DNA of 64,000 bases from Pelagibacterales bacterium SAG-MED05. GTDB lineage: Bacteria; Pseudomonadota; Alphaproteobacteria; Pelagibacterales; Pelagibacteraceae. Numbering within the stretch: position 1 is the stretch's first letter; every line of letters starts with the position of its first letter. The DNA lies in assembly GCA_014654415.1 (NCBI GenBank), contig JACWDC010000004.1:1-64000 (forward strand). Reading direction: 5' to 3'. Below, piece after piece: positions 31,744 through 39,098 of the stretch. A program made the position numbers and the translations under genes. Below the pieces are notes generated by a model. That model was not told where the DNA came from and made no database searches. It saw only the letters and a program-made list of their open reading frames with translations.

Positions 31744-33204
31744 TTAAGTGCCACAAAAGGTAACATAATTTTCTTCTTGGCGTGAAGTTGACTGATAATC
31801 AGAAGTTGTTGAAATATTATCATATGGATTTTTTAAAACTTTTAACAATTCGTAAACTTTATTAAAATTATTCATTTCAGTAGCATGCTTTAATGCTTCT
31901 TCTACAAAATGATTCCTTGGAATTACTAGAGGGTTAACCTCATTCATAATTTTAAATGATTTTTCTAGAGGATTATTATTTAGTTTAATACGATCTTCCC
32001 ATTTCTTTTTCCACATTAGAAAATTTTTTTCATTATAAATTTCATTACTTAACTTATGTTCATTCATTAAATAACAAAAAGTATTTGTATAATCAGCTTT
32101 GTGCTGATGCATCCAAGATAAAAGTTCAATAATTAATTGTTCATCAGTTGAATTATAATCAATAATACCTAATTTTTTTTTCATCATTTCTAACCATTTG
32201 TTTTTATACTTCTCGGGAAATTCTTTAAGTACTTCAGTGGCAATTTCTACTGCGACTTTGCTATCATTATGAATTAAAGGAATTAAAGATTCAGCAAATC
32301 TTTCTAAGTTCCATTGAGCTATTCTAGGCTGATTATAATAGGCGTATCTTCCTTGATGATCTATTGAACTAAATACAGTTTCAGGGTCGTATTTATCCAT
32401 AAATGCACAAGGCCCATAATCAATTGTCTGTCCTGATATTGTCATATTATCTGTATTCATCACACCATGAATGAATCCAACTCTCATCCAATTACAAATT
32501 AGATCAATTTGTTTTTCTAAAACGACCTTTAGAAGATCTACAGCTTGAGATTTAGACTTTTTGATATTTGGGTAGTGACGTTTGAGAGTATAATCAAATA
32601 AAGTTGTTAAATCATTTTTATTTTTGGAAATTAATGCATACTGAAAAGTTCCTACCCTAATATGGCTAGAGGCAACACGAGTTAAAATTGCTCCTTGTAA
32701 AATTGACTGTCGAATTACTTCCTCACCAGTTGTAACTACAGCTAAACTTCTTGTAGTTGGAATTCCTAAATTATGCATGGCTTCACTTATTATGTATTCT
32801 CTAAGCATCGGACCTAAAGCCGCTCTTCCATCTGCATTTCTTGAATAAGGAGTTTTTCCAGAACCTTTAAATTGTATGTCGTAACGATTTTTATTTTTAT
32901 CTAAATGCTCTCCTATTGTAAGAGCTCTTCCATCTCCTAAAATTGTAAAGTGTCCAAACTGGTGACCGGCATAAGCTTGGGCTATAGACTCTGACCCTTC
33001 TGGTAATTGATTGCCTGAAAAAATTAAAGCTAATTCTTCATTATCTATTTGAGAAAAATCTAAATCAATTTCTTCTGATAAACTATGATTAAACAGAACT
33101 AGCTTTGGAATTTTAACAGGAGTTGGGGTTAATTTTGACAACATACTTTGTGACAGGTTCGAGTATGTATTATCAAATTTCCAACCTATTTTTTTTCTTA
33201 ACAT
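31744..33204 (-). CDS. selO: SelO/YdiU pseudokinase protein adenylyltransferase
   Basis: 486 residues. SelO uses an inverted ATP in a kinase-like fold to AMPylate protein hydroxyls. Visible are AQAYAGHQFGHFTILGDGRAL, QFKGSGKTPYSRNADGRAAL (nucleotide-binding Lys and Arg), and GVMNTDNMTISGQTIDYGP with the Asn/Asp metal ligands. The C-terminus ends in Cys-Gly-Thr: a Cys third from the end, the position of Sec or Cys in SelO proteins, where it takes part in redox control. It is slightly short for the family. The 5' end abuts the inverted-repeat element at 33215-33350. Confidence 0.93.
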   Translation of the reverse strand: MLRKKIGWKFDNTYSNLSQSMLSKLTPTPVKIPKLVLFNHSLSEEIDLDFSQIDNEELALIFSGNQLPEGSESIAQAYAGHQFGHFTILGDGRALTIGEHLDKNKNRYDIQFKGSGKTPYSRNADGRAALGPMLREYIISEAMHNLGIPTTRSLAVVTTGEEVIRQSILQGAILTRVASSHIRVGTFQYALISKNKNDLTTLFDYTLKRHYPNIKKSKSQAVDLLKVVLEKQIDLICNWMRVGFIHGVMNTDNMTISGQTIDYGPCAFMDKYDPETVFSSIDHQGRYAYYNQPRIAQWNLERFAESLIPLIHNDSKVAVEIATEVLKEFPEKYKNKWLEMMKKKLGIIDYNSTDEQLIIELLSWMHQHKADYTNTFCYLMNEHKLSNEIYNEKNFLMWKKKWEDRIKLNNNPLEKSFKIMNEVNPLVIPRNHFVEEALKHATEMNNFNKVYELLKVLKNPYDNISTTSDYQSTSRQEENYVTFCGT

Positions 33205-33214
33205 ATTTTTAAAA

Positions 33215-33350
33215 GGGCATTCTGTTGCCAGTTGCCTTAAATGATTATATCACAAAGAAATCATAGTTTAACTATGTAACCTACTATGTACCTTTCCAAA
33301 ACCTATATTTTCTGATATAAAATCATTTGGGACGGACAACAGAACGCCTC
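33215..33350. repeat. 136-bp imperfect inverted-repeat element; arm tips match the ssrA 3' tail
   Basis: The left arm (33215-33253) starts GGGCATTCTGTTGCCAG and ends in AAATGATTATATCA. The right arm (33312-33350), on the opposite strand, starts GAGGCGTTCTGTTG and ends in AAATGATTTTATATCA. About 58 bp separate them. The first 22 bases of the left arm equal the end of the tmRNA coding piece (33996-34017, same orientation) at 20 of 22 positions. It lies between selO and the pseudoazurin gene. It could be a MITE-like element, a folded regulatory RNA or a recombination scar. Confidence 0.65.
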
Positions 33351-33435
33351 TTAAAAAAAATTCTCTTATATGTTTTTTGGTCACAGCGGCAATCTTGTGG
33401 ATTAAGTTAGCAAAATTTTAAATTAAATAGGACTT

Positions 33436-33864
33436 ATGAAAACTGCATTACTAAAAATTTCATTCATTTTAATTTTAATGAACTCCGCTTATGCTGCTGA
33501 CCAAAATATCGACATGCTTAACAAATTGGAAAGAGAGATTAATGTTTACTCAAAAAAACTTGTTAATGTAGATGTAGGTGATACTGTTTTTTGGAAATCG
33601 GTAAATCCTGGGCATAATGTAGAATTCATAAAAGGTGGGATTCCCGAGGGTGCGGAAAAATTTAAATCTAGTTATAGCAAGGATACAAGTTATACTTTCA
33701 AAACCCCTGGAATTTACGCTTATTGGTGTACACCTCACAAAAGTATAGGGATGATAGGTTTCGTTGTAGTAGGTAACGACAAGTCTAATCTAGAATCAAT
33801 AAAAAAAATTAAATTTTACGGTAAATCAAAAAAAATTGCAGATGACATATTAAGTTCTCTATAA
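33436..33864 (+). CDS. pseudoazurin-type blue copper protein
   Basis: 142 residues. The signal peptide ends after AYA (residue 20). The mature part is a cupredoxin with type 1 copper ligands His60 (NPGHNVE), Cys98 and His101 (YWCTPHKSIGM) and Met106. The PGHNVEF segment and the C-x2-H-x4-M spacing are those of pseudoazurins. It would carry electrons in the periplasm. The ATG has a weak GGA upstream. It is an isolated gene flanked by the inverted-repeat element on the left and ssrA (opposite strand) on the right, so it may be cassette cargo. Confidence 0.85.
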   Translation: MKTALLKISFILILMNSAYAADQNIDMLNKLEREINVYSKKLVNVDVGDTVFWKSVNPGHNVEFIKGGIPEGAEKFKSSYSKDTSYTFKTPGIYAYWCTPHKSIGMIGFVVVGNDKSNLESIKKIKFYGKSKKIADDILSSL

Positions 33865-33994
33865 ATAAAAAATTACTACTTAATTAAGAGAGTTACACAA
33901 GCAAATGTTAATCTTAAAAAATATGTCTCAGTTAGTACTTTTAAAGATAATTCTAAATTTATAATATAAATGAAGAGAAGTAGAAGAGTTGTAA

Positions 33995-34252
33995 GGGGCG
34001 TTCTGTTGCCAGGTGCCCCGGACCCCGTAACTTAATTAACTAAGTTAATTAAGCAGCAAGTGCGTAACTTTCGTTAGCATTTGTAAATTGGTCCGTTACG
34101 TCGGAACCATCTCGTACGAAAGAATAGCTTTTAGACATCCGTCGATCCTAATTCACCCCCGTAAGTTGTAAATGGTGGAGGTGGTGGGTACTGCCCCCAC
34201 GTCCGTAATGTTTATTACGAAATTCGTTTATCGTCATAGTTGGAAAACCAAC
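33995..34252 (-). ncRNA. ssrA: permuted two-piece tmRNA (ssrA)
   Basis: Read on the minus strand, the acceptor piece (34252-34173) begins with a hairpin GTTGG-TTTT-CCAAC. It contains the T arm GTGGG-GGCAGTA-CCCAC and ends CACCTCC-ACCA. A 12-nt spacer (34172-34161) follows, then the coding piece (from 34160) begins GGGGGTGAATTAGGATCGAC. GGGGGTG pairs with CACCTCC and includes the G3-U70 wobble used by AlaRS. The tag frame at 34078-34049 reads ANESYALAA and stop. Hairpins follow, ending with GGGGC...GCCCC at 34019-33995. Order acceptor-spacer-coding defines the permuted alphaproteobacterial type. It rescues stalled ribosomes with SmpB. Confidence 0.9.
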
Positions 34253-34258
34253 ACTATT

Positions 34259-34286
34259 AATATAAAACTCTTACAGATAGATTCAA
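34259..34286 (-). promoter_or_regulatory. promoter of ssrA
   Basis: On the minus strand TTGAAT (34286-34281), 16-bp spacer, TATATT (34264-34259). The predicted transcript start, about 34252, coincides with the first base of the 5' hairpin of the acceptor piece, which supports both calls. The promoter lies inside the thyX upstream region. Confidence 0.55.
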
Positions 34287-34300
34287 TAAGTTTATTCAAA

Positions 34301-35248
34301 ATGAAACTAACACCAGAACAAAAGCAAGAAATTGCAGATCAACAATCTCAAAAAAACCAAACAAAAAGGGTGACATCACCTGAATTAGAAAAAATTCTCT
34401 ATGAAGCCCTTCCTGTTTTAGACCATGGATTTGTAAGAGTGGTTGACTACATGGGTGATGACACCTCTATAGTTCAGTCGGCTAGAGTTTCTTATGGAAA
34501 AGGAACCAAGAAAATTTCAACAGACGAAGGTTTAATTAAATATTTAATGAGACACTGGCATTCAACTCCATTTGAAATGTGTGAAATTAAATATCATGTG
34601 AAGCTTCCAATATTTATTGCTCGTCAATGGATAAGACATAGAACAGCGAATGTTAATGAATATTCAGCAAGATATTCTATTTTAGACAAAGAGTTTTATA
34701 TTCCAGCTAAAGAACAATTATCTGCTCAATCAACAATTAATAGGCAAGGTAGAGGAGATCTAATAACAGGCGATCAAGCAGATGAAGTTCTTAAAATTTT
34801 AAAAGATGATGCCACAAGAACTTATAAAAATTATGAAACAATGCTAAACGAAAGATTTGATGGAAGTGTTATTGATGAAAATAAAGCTGGTCTAGCAAGA
34901 GAACTTGCTAGAATGAATTTGACATTAAATTCTTATACACAATGGTATTGGAAAACTGATCTATTAAATCTATTAAATTTTTTATTTTTAAGAGCCGATC
35001 ATCATGCTCAATATGAAATTAGAGTTTACGCAGAAACAATGTTAGATACTGTTAAAAAATGGGTTCCAATAACCCATTCAGCCTTTTTAGACTATAGAGT
35101 AGGTGCTGCGCATGTTTCAGCAAAAGGTAAAAAAGTCATTCAACAAATGGTTAAAGGTGAAAAAACTTCTCAAGAAACCTCTGGATTATCCAAGAGAGAA
35201 TGGAATGAGCTTATGACTTCTTTTGGATTTACTGATAAGATAATTTAA
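34301..35248 (+). CDS. thyX: FAD-dependent thymidylate synthase ThyX
   Basis: 315 residues from the ATG at 34301. The ThyX motif [11 protein letters not shown] (RHR-x7-S, residues 112-122) is intact, preceded by ARQWI, and DYMGDD and HWHSTPFE are other family blocks. It makes dTMP from dUMP using methylenetetrahydrofolate and FAD. An in-frame ATG at 34172 would add 43 residues antisense to the tmRNA acceptor piece and is rejected. Its last 33 codons (35147-35248) have a diverged second copy at 37635-37736, downstream of two accessory genes. Confidence 0.96.
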   Translation: MKLTPEQKQEIADQQSQKNQTKRVTSPELEKILYEALPVLDHGFVRVVDYMGDDTSIVQSARVSYGKGTKKISTDEGLIKYLMRHWHSTPFEMCEIKYHVKLPIFIARQWIRHRTANVNEYSARYSILDKEFYIPAKEQLSAQSTINRQGRGDLITGDQADEVLKILKDDATRTYKNYETMLNERFDGSVIDENKAGLARELARMNLTLNSYTQWYWKTDLLNLLNFLFLRADHHAQYEIRVYAETMLDTVKKWVPITHSAFLDYRVGAAHVSAKGKKVIQQMVKGEKTSQETSGLSKREWNELMTSFGFTDKII

Positions 35249-35266
35249 ATTTTTGATAAAATATTA

Positions 35267-35983
35267 ATGTTAATATCTATTATAGTTCCGGTCTATAACG
35301 AAGAAAAAACAGTAAAGGAAATATTAGAAAAGATAAACGAATTAGATTTTTGGAAAAACCATCAAAATCTAAATAAAGAAATAATTGTAGTTGATGATAA
35401 ATCAATAGACGGAACATCAGAAAAGTTAAAAAACTTAAAAGACACTGGAAAAATTAATAATTTAGTTTTTCATGAGACAAATCAGGGTAAAGGCGCAGCT
35501 ATAAGATCGGGTTTAAAGGAAGCCGAAGGAGAAATAGTGATTATACAAGATGCAGATCTAGAATATGATCCAAAAGATTATTCTCGTTTAATAAAACCAA
35601 TAATTGATGGAAAGGCCGATGTAGTATATGGATCACGTTTTTTAGGAGGAACATCTGATGGTCACAGGGTATTATATTTTTGGCACAGAGTAGCTAATGG
35701 GATTTTAACACTTTTTTGCAACGTATTAACAGACATGAATCTTACAGATATGGAAACAGGATATAAAGCGTTTAAAAAAAACTGTTTAAAAAATATTATA
35801 CTTCAGGAAAATCGTTTTGGCTTTGAACCCGAAATTACCATTAAACTTGCAAAAAAAAAATTGAGATTTTTTGAGGTAAGCATTTCTTATAACGGAAGGA
35901 CGTATGAGGAAGGAAAAAAAATTGGTTTTAAAGACGGTGTAAGAGCCCTTTACTGTTTAGTAAAATATAAATTTTTATCTTAA
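35267..35983 (+). CDS. GT2 family glycosyltransferase (polyprenyl-phosphate sugar synthase-like)
   Basis: 238 residues, GT-A fold. SIIVPVYNEEKTV opens the nucleotide-binding domain, IIVVDDKSIDGTSE carries the first Asp pair, IIQDADLEYDP is the metal-binding DxD-like motif, and DMETGYKAFKK plus NRFGFEPEITIKLAKK are typical of DPM1/GtrB-like enzymes. No membrane helix is present, so it is the soluble form. It probably loads a sugar onto a polyprenyl phosphate for a membrane transferase; the adjacent polytopic protein is a candidate partner. It starts 18 bp after thyX and lies between the two thyX tails. Confidence 0.85.
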   Translation: MLISIIVPVYNEEKTVKEILEKINELDFWKNHQNLNKEIIVVDDKSIDGTSEKLKNLKDTGKINNLVFHETNQGKGAAIRSGLKEAEGEIVIIQDADLEYDPKDYSRLIKPIIDGKADVVYGSRFLGGTSDGHRVLYFWHRVANGILTLFCNVLTDMNLTDMETGYKAFKKNCLKNIILQENRFGFEPEITIKLAKKKLRFFEVSISYNGRTYEEGKKIGFKDGVRALYCLVKYKFLS

Positions 35984-36005
35984 AGAAAGAAAAAAATTTA
36001 TACTT

Positions 36006-37583
36006 TTAGATTATTTTATACAAATAGAGAGTTTCTACGCCTTTAATTTCAGTAATTTTTTTTAAATTAATATTTTCAACTAGATATTTTGAAATCACAA
36101 AGTTTGCCCCTTGTCTTTTTGCTTCTAAAAAATCGATTTTAACATTTTCAGGATCAGATACAAATGCATAAACTCTATGACCCCATTTTAAATAATAATC
36201 TCTAAATTCAGAATTTGACTCAAGCTCATTTTTTATGATTTTATAAAATTTCTTTTTATAAGCCAGTGGGTATAAATTGTGCTCCCCATCTAATGTATAT
36301 ATTCCATTCATAACAGCAACCATCGGGTCAACATTCCAAAGAGAAATAACTTTTTCATCTCCCACTATATTTTTTATTTTTGAATAACTTTTTCTTAAAT
36401 AGTAATCATCAAAAGTGTAATAATTTCTAAAATTTTCCACTTTAAATGGTTTTACATATTTTTTTGCAAATGGAACAAAGTTTGAATTAATTTGAAACAA
36501 TAACATCAAACAAATAGATAGTGGGATTAATTTTTTATAAGCTTTTAATACGAAGAGAAAAATACAAGAATAAATAAAAATTGAAAAAATGAAATAATAA
36601 CCTGGATTCCAGAATCTAGTTATAAAAAGATCATAATGTATTAATAATGAGTGATATAATATCCATAATAAAAGACAAATCAAAACTAATTTAATTATTT
36701 CTTTATTTTTTGAAAAGAAAACAAGTGGTAAAAAAAGTATAGTATAAAAAATGTAAGGTATATCTTGAGCCAAACCATATGTAAAAAATTGTTCTCTCCA
36801 TAGAAAATGAAGATAAAATAAGTTTGATATTGCTTTTTTGAAATTAAAATCTTGAACCACTTTTTCTATTTCTTCCCTATGAAATGGACCATCAAATATA
36901 AAAGCATACAAGATATTTGAATTTGATATTAATACAAAAAGATAAAATACCACTGATATAAAAAATAAATTTTTAAGCTTTCTTTTTGTAATGGAATTAA
37001 AAGAAATTAAAAAAATAACCAAAAATATAAAAAAATATGGTGAGTGAACTATTTCTGAGTTTAATGCAGCTAAAACTGTTATTAAATAATGTTTAAGATT
37101 TAAATTTACTTTAAATAATATTAAGTAAACGAAGTAGGGAAAGGCAGCAATAAGTATCCCATAAACAGAATAAACGTTCATAGAAGCAAATAAACAAGCG
37201 CTTAAAGAAATAATAAAATAATTTTTAGTAAATTTTTTTGCTAGTATGTAGAAACTTAAATATGAAACTATTTTACTAAAAATATCCAAAAACCAATAGG
37301 CAAACTCTGTGTTAAAAACATATAGTAAAGAAAATGGGTGAAATAGTCTTCTTAACCAATAAATCTTTGTTTCCCCATTAAGGAAAATTTCCACAGCACC
37401 ATACTCGCCTCTATAAAAGTTTCCAAGAATATGATTCCAAACGATTTCATTATCTAGCCTATCAATGTAAAAAAGAGTGAAGCTGCCAAAAATCAAATAA
37501 GAAGTAAAATATCCAATAAATAAAAAAAAGAAAAAAAAATGATATTTAAAAAATTTATTTAAATTCTTGGTATTTTGAAACAT
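36006..37583 (-). CDS. polytopic membrane protein, possible GT-C-type glycosyltransferase
   Basis: About 525 residues from the ATG at 37583 (the frame is open to a TTG at 37592). Ten or more hydrophobic helices occupy the first 370 residues, followed by a soluble C-terminal domain of about 150 residues (DEKVISLWNVDPMVAVMNGIYTLDGEHNLYP..). Helices followed by a soluble tail, next to a DPM1-like enzyme, fit a lipid-linked-sugar-dependent transferase, but no diagnostic acidic motif is certain. I do not recognise a named family. It is oriented against both neighbours, consistent with separate acquisition. Confidence 0.65.
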   Translation of the reverse strand: MFQNTKNLNKFFKYHFFFFFLFIGYFTSYLIFGSFTLFYIDRLDNEIVWNHILGNFYRGEYGAVEIFLNGETKIYWLRRLFHPFSLLYVFNTEFAYWFLDIFSKIVSYLSFYILAKKFTKNYFIISLSACLFASMNVYSVYGILIAAFPYFVYLILFKVNLNLKHYLITVLAALNSEIVHSPYFFIFLVIFLISFNSITKRKLKNLFFISVVFYLFVLISNSNILYAFIFDGPFHREEIEKVVQDFNFKKAISNLFYLHFLWREQFFTYGLAQDIPYIFYTILFLPLVFFSKNKEIIKLVLICLLLWILYHSLLIHYDLFITRFWNPGYYFIFSIFIYSCIFLFVLKAYKKLIPLSICLMLLFQINSNFVPFAKKYVKPFKVENFRNYYTFDDYYLRKSYSKIKNIVGDEKVISLWNVDPMVAVMNGIYTLDGEHNLYPLAYKKKFYKIIKNELESNSEFRDYYLKWGHRVYAFVSDPENVKIDFLEAKRQGANFVISKYLVENINLKKITEIKGVETLYLYKII

Positions 37584-37599
37584 TTTGGTCAAATTTTCT

Positions 37600-37640
37600 C
37601 TTATTATAGCTAATGGATTATCTTATTTTAGCTAATGGAT
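37600..37640. repeat. tandem 22-bp-period repeat at the thyX-tail junction
   Basis: CTTATTATAGCTAATGGAT (37600-37618) and CTTATTTTAGCTAATGGAT (37622-37640) match at 18 of 19 positions. The second unit contains the ATG where homology to the thyX tail begins (37635), so the repeat marks the junction. Confidence 0.7.
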
Positions 37641-37736
37641 AAAGGAGAAAACAGTGTGCATGAAAGTTCATGTTTTTTTAAAAGAGAATGGAATGAATTG
37701 ATGGCTTCTTTAGAGTTAAATAATTCGAAAGTTTAA
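37635..37736 (+). pseudogene. thyX: remnant of a second thyX 3' end
   Basis: Thirty-three codons plus stop align without gaps to the last 33 codons of the intact thyX and end at the same stop position. Fifteen of 33 residues are identical, including an unbroken KREWNELM block. The remainder of a second thyX is absent. The divergence indicates a copy from another lineage rather than a recent duplication. It lies between the GT2/membrane-protein segment and the phosphonate operon. Confidence 0.8.
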
Positions 37737-37771
37737 TTTTTTCTTTACCTCCAATTGATAGGATGTTACTA

Positions 37772-37790
37772 ATGTTCAAATATTGAACAT
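37772..37790. promoter_or_regulatory. perfect 8+3+8 palindrome before the phosphonate operon
   Basis: ATGTTCAA-ATA-TTGAACAT lies 6 bp upstream of the ATG of the PEP mutase fusion gene. A perfect 19-bp palindrome this close to the start is a candidate operator. A TTGATA at 37755-37760 could be the -35 of a promoter whose -10 region overlaps it. The binding protein is unknown. Confidence 0.55.
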
Positions 37791-37796
37791 AATATA

Positions 37797-39098
37797 ATGA
37801 AAAAAAAGAAAAAAAAAATTGTATACGTAGGTTTATCAGCAGATATTCTTCATGAAGGCCATATAAATATTCTTAAAACCGCAAACAGTTTAGGAGATGT
37901 TATTGTTGGACTTTTAACAGATAAAGCAATTGCATCTTATAAAAACATACCAACATTGAATTACAAACAAAGAGAGATAATTTTAAAAAATATTAAACTT
38001 GTTAAAAAAGTAATACCTCAAAACACATTAGATTATCGTCCAAATTTATTAAATATTATACCCGACTATGTCGTGCACGGAGATGACTGGAAAACTGGTG
38101 TTCAGAAAACTACTAGGAAACAAGTTATTAATGCTTTAAAAAAATGGGGAGGAAAATTAGTAGAGCCAAAATATACAAAAAATATTTCATCTAGTTCAAT
38201 AAAGTCTAAGTTATCTAGACGATTAACGCCTACTTCTAGAGTTTCAATGCTCAAGAGAATGCTAGACAATAAAAATTTAGTAAGAGTATTAGAATCTCAT
38301 AGTCCGTTATCGGGGTTAATTGCTGAAACTACAAAAATTGAAAAAGGAAAAAATACTCAGCAATTTGATGCAATGTGGTCGTCTAGTTTGACGGACTCCA
38401 GTGTTAAAGGAAAACCTGACAATCAAGCTTTAGATTTTTCTTCTAGATTTAGTGACTTAGGAAATTTACTTGATGTAACCTCAAAACCTTTAATATTTGA
38501 TGCTGATAATGGAGGAAGGCTAGAACATTTACCATTTACCATTCGAACTCTAGAAAGACTTGGAGTCTCAGCAATAATGGTAGAAGATAAAGTTGGTTTA
38601 AAGAAAAATTCTTTATTTAAAGATCAATCAGGCGCTAAGCAAGATACCATCAGAGAATTTTGTAAAAAGATTGAATTAATAAAAAAAATCAGAAATTCGA
38701 AAGATTTTCTTATAGGAGCTAGAATAGAAAGTTTTATATTGGGCAAGGGTTTAAAAGATGGGTTAAAACGTGCAAAAGCTTATTCCCAAGCAGGAGCAGA
38801 TTTAATCTTAATTCACAGTAAGGAAAAAAATCCAAAAGAAATATTTACTTTTTCTAAAATTTTTAGAAAGACAAAGTGGAATAAACCTCTTGTGTCTGTT
38901 CCTTCAACATATTCAAAAACTACAGAAAAAAAGTTAATTCAAAATGGTTTTAAAATAGTTATTTACGCTAATCACATGTTAAGAGCATCATACCCAGCAA
39001 TGCAAAATGCAGCTAAAAGTATATTAAAAAATCAAAGATCTTTTGAATTAGAAAACAAAATTAGTTCTGTAAGTGAAGTAATTAATTTAATTAAATAA
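37797..39098 (+). CDS. pepM: cytidylyltransferase-phosphoenolpyruvate mutase fusion (PepM)
   Basis: 433 residues in two domains. Residues about 8-140 are a TagD-like nucleotidyltransferase: HEGH (19-22) is the HxGH motif, and VVHGDDW and SSSSIKS follow. Residues about 150-433 are a PEP mutase of the isocitrate-lyase fold, with DADNGG (235-240) and the diagnostic EDKVGLKKNS (263-272, EDK-x5-NS). PEP mutase forms the C-P bond of phosphonopyruvate. The fused domain suggests that the final phosphonate is activated as a CMP ester for transfer to a glycan or lipid. First gene of a four-gene operon; the next gene overlaps by one base. Confidence 0.94.
   Translation: MKKKKKKIVYVGLSADILHEGHINILKTANSLGDVIVGLLTDKAIASYKNIPTLNYKQREIILKNIKLVKKVIPQNTLDYRPNLLNIIPDYVVHGDDWKTGVQKTTRKQVINALKKWGGKLVEPKYTKNISSSSIKSKLSRRLTPTSRVSMLKRMLDNKNLVRVLESHSPLSGLIAETTKIEKGKNTQQFDAMWSSSLTDSSVKGKPDNQALDFSSRFSDLGNLLDVTSKPLIFDADNGGRLEHLPFTIRTLERLGVSAIMVEDKVGLKKNSLFKDQSGAKQDTIREFCKKIELIKKIRNSKDFLIGARIESFILGKGLKDGLKRAKAYSQAGADLILIHSKEKNPKEIFTFSKIFRKTKWNKPLVSVPSTYSKTTEKKLIQNGFKIVIYANHMLRASYPAMQNAAKSILKNQRSFELENKISSVSEVINLIK

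Noticed and set aside
33970..34035. Short ORF starting MKRSRRVVRG on the plus strand
   Set aside because: It reads through the conserved tmRNA tail in antisense; the apparent coding potential is explained by the RNA.
34172..34300. 43-residue N-terminal extension of ThyX from an upstream ATG
   Set aside because: The extension is antisense to the conserved tmRNA acceptor piece and is absent from the ThyX family; the ATG at 34301 is sufficient.
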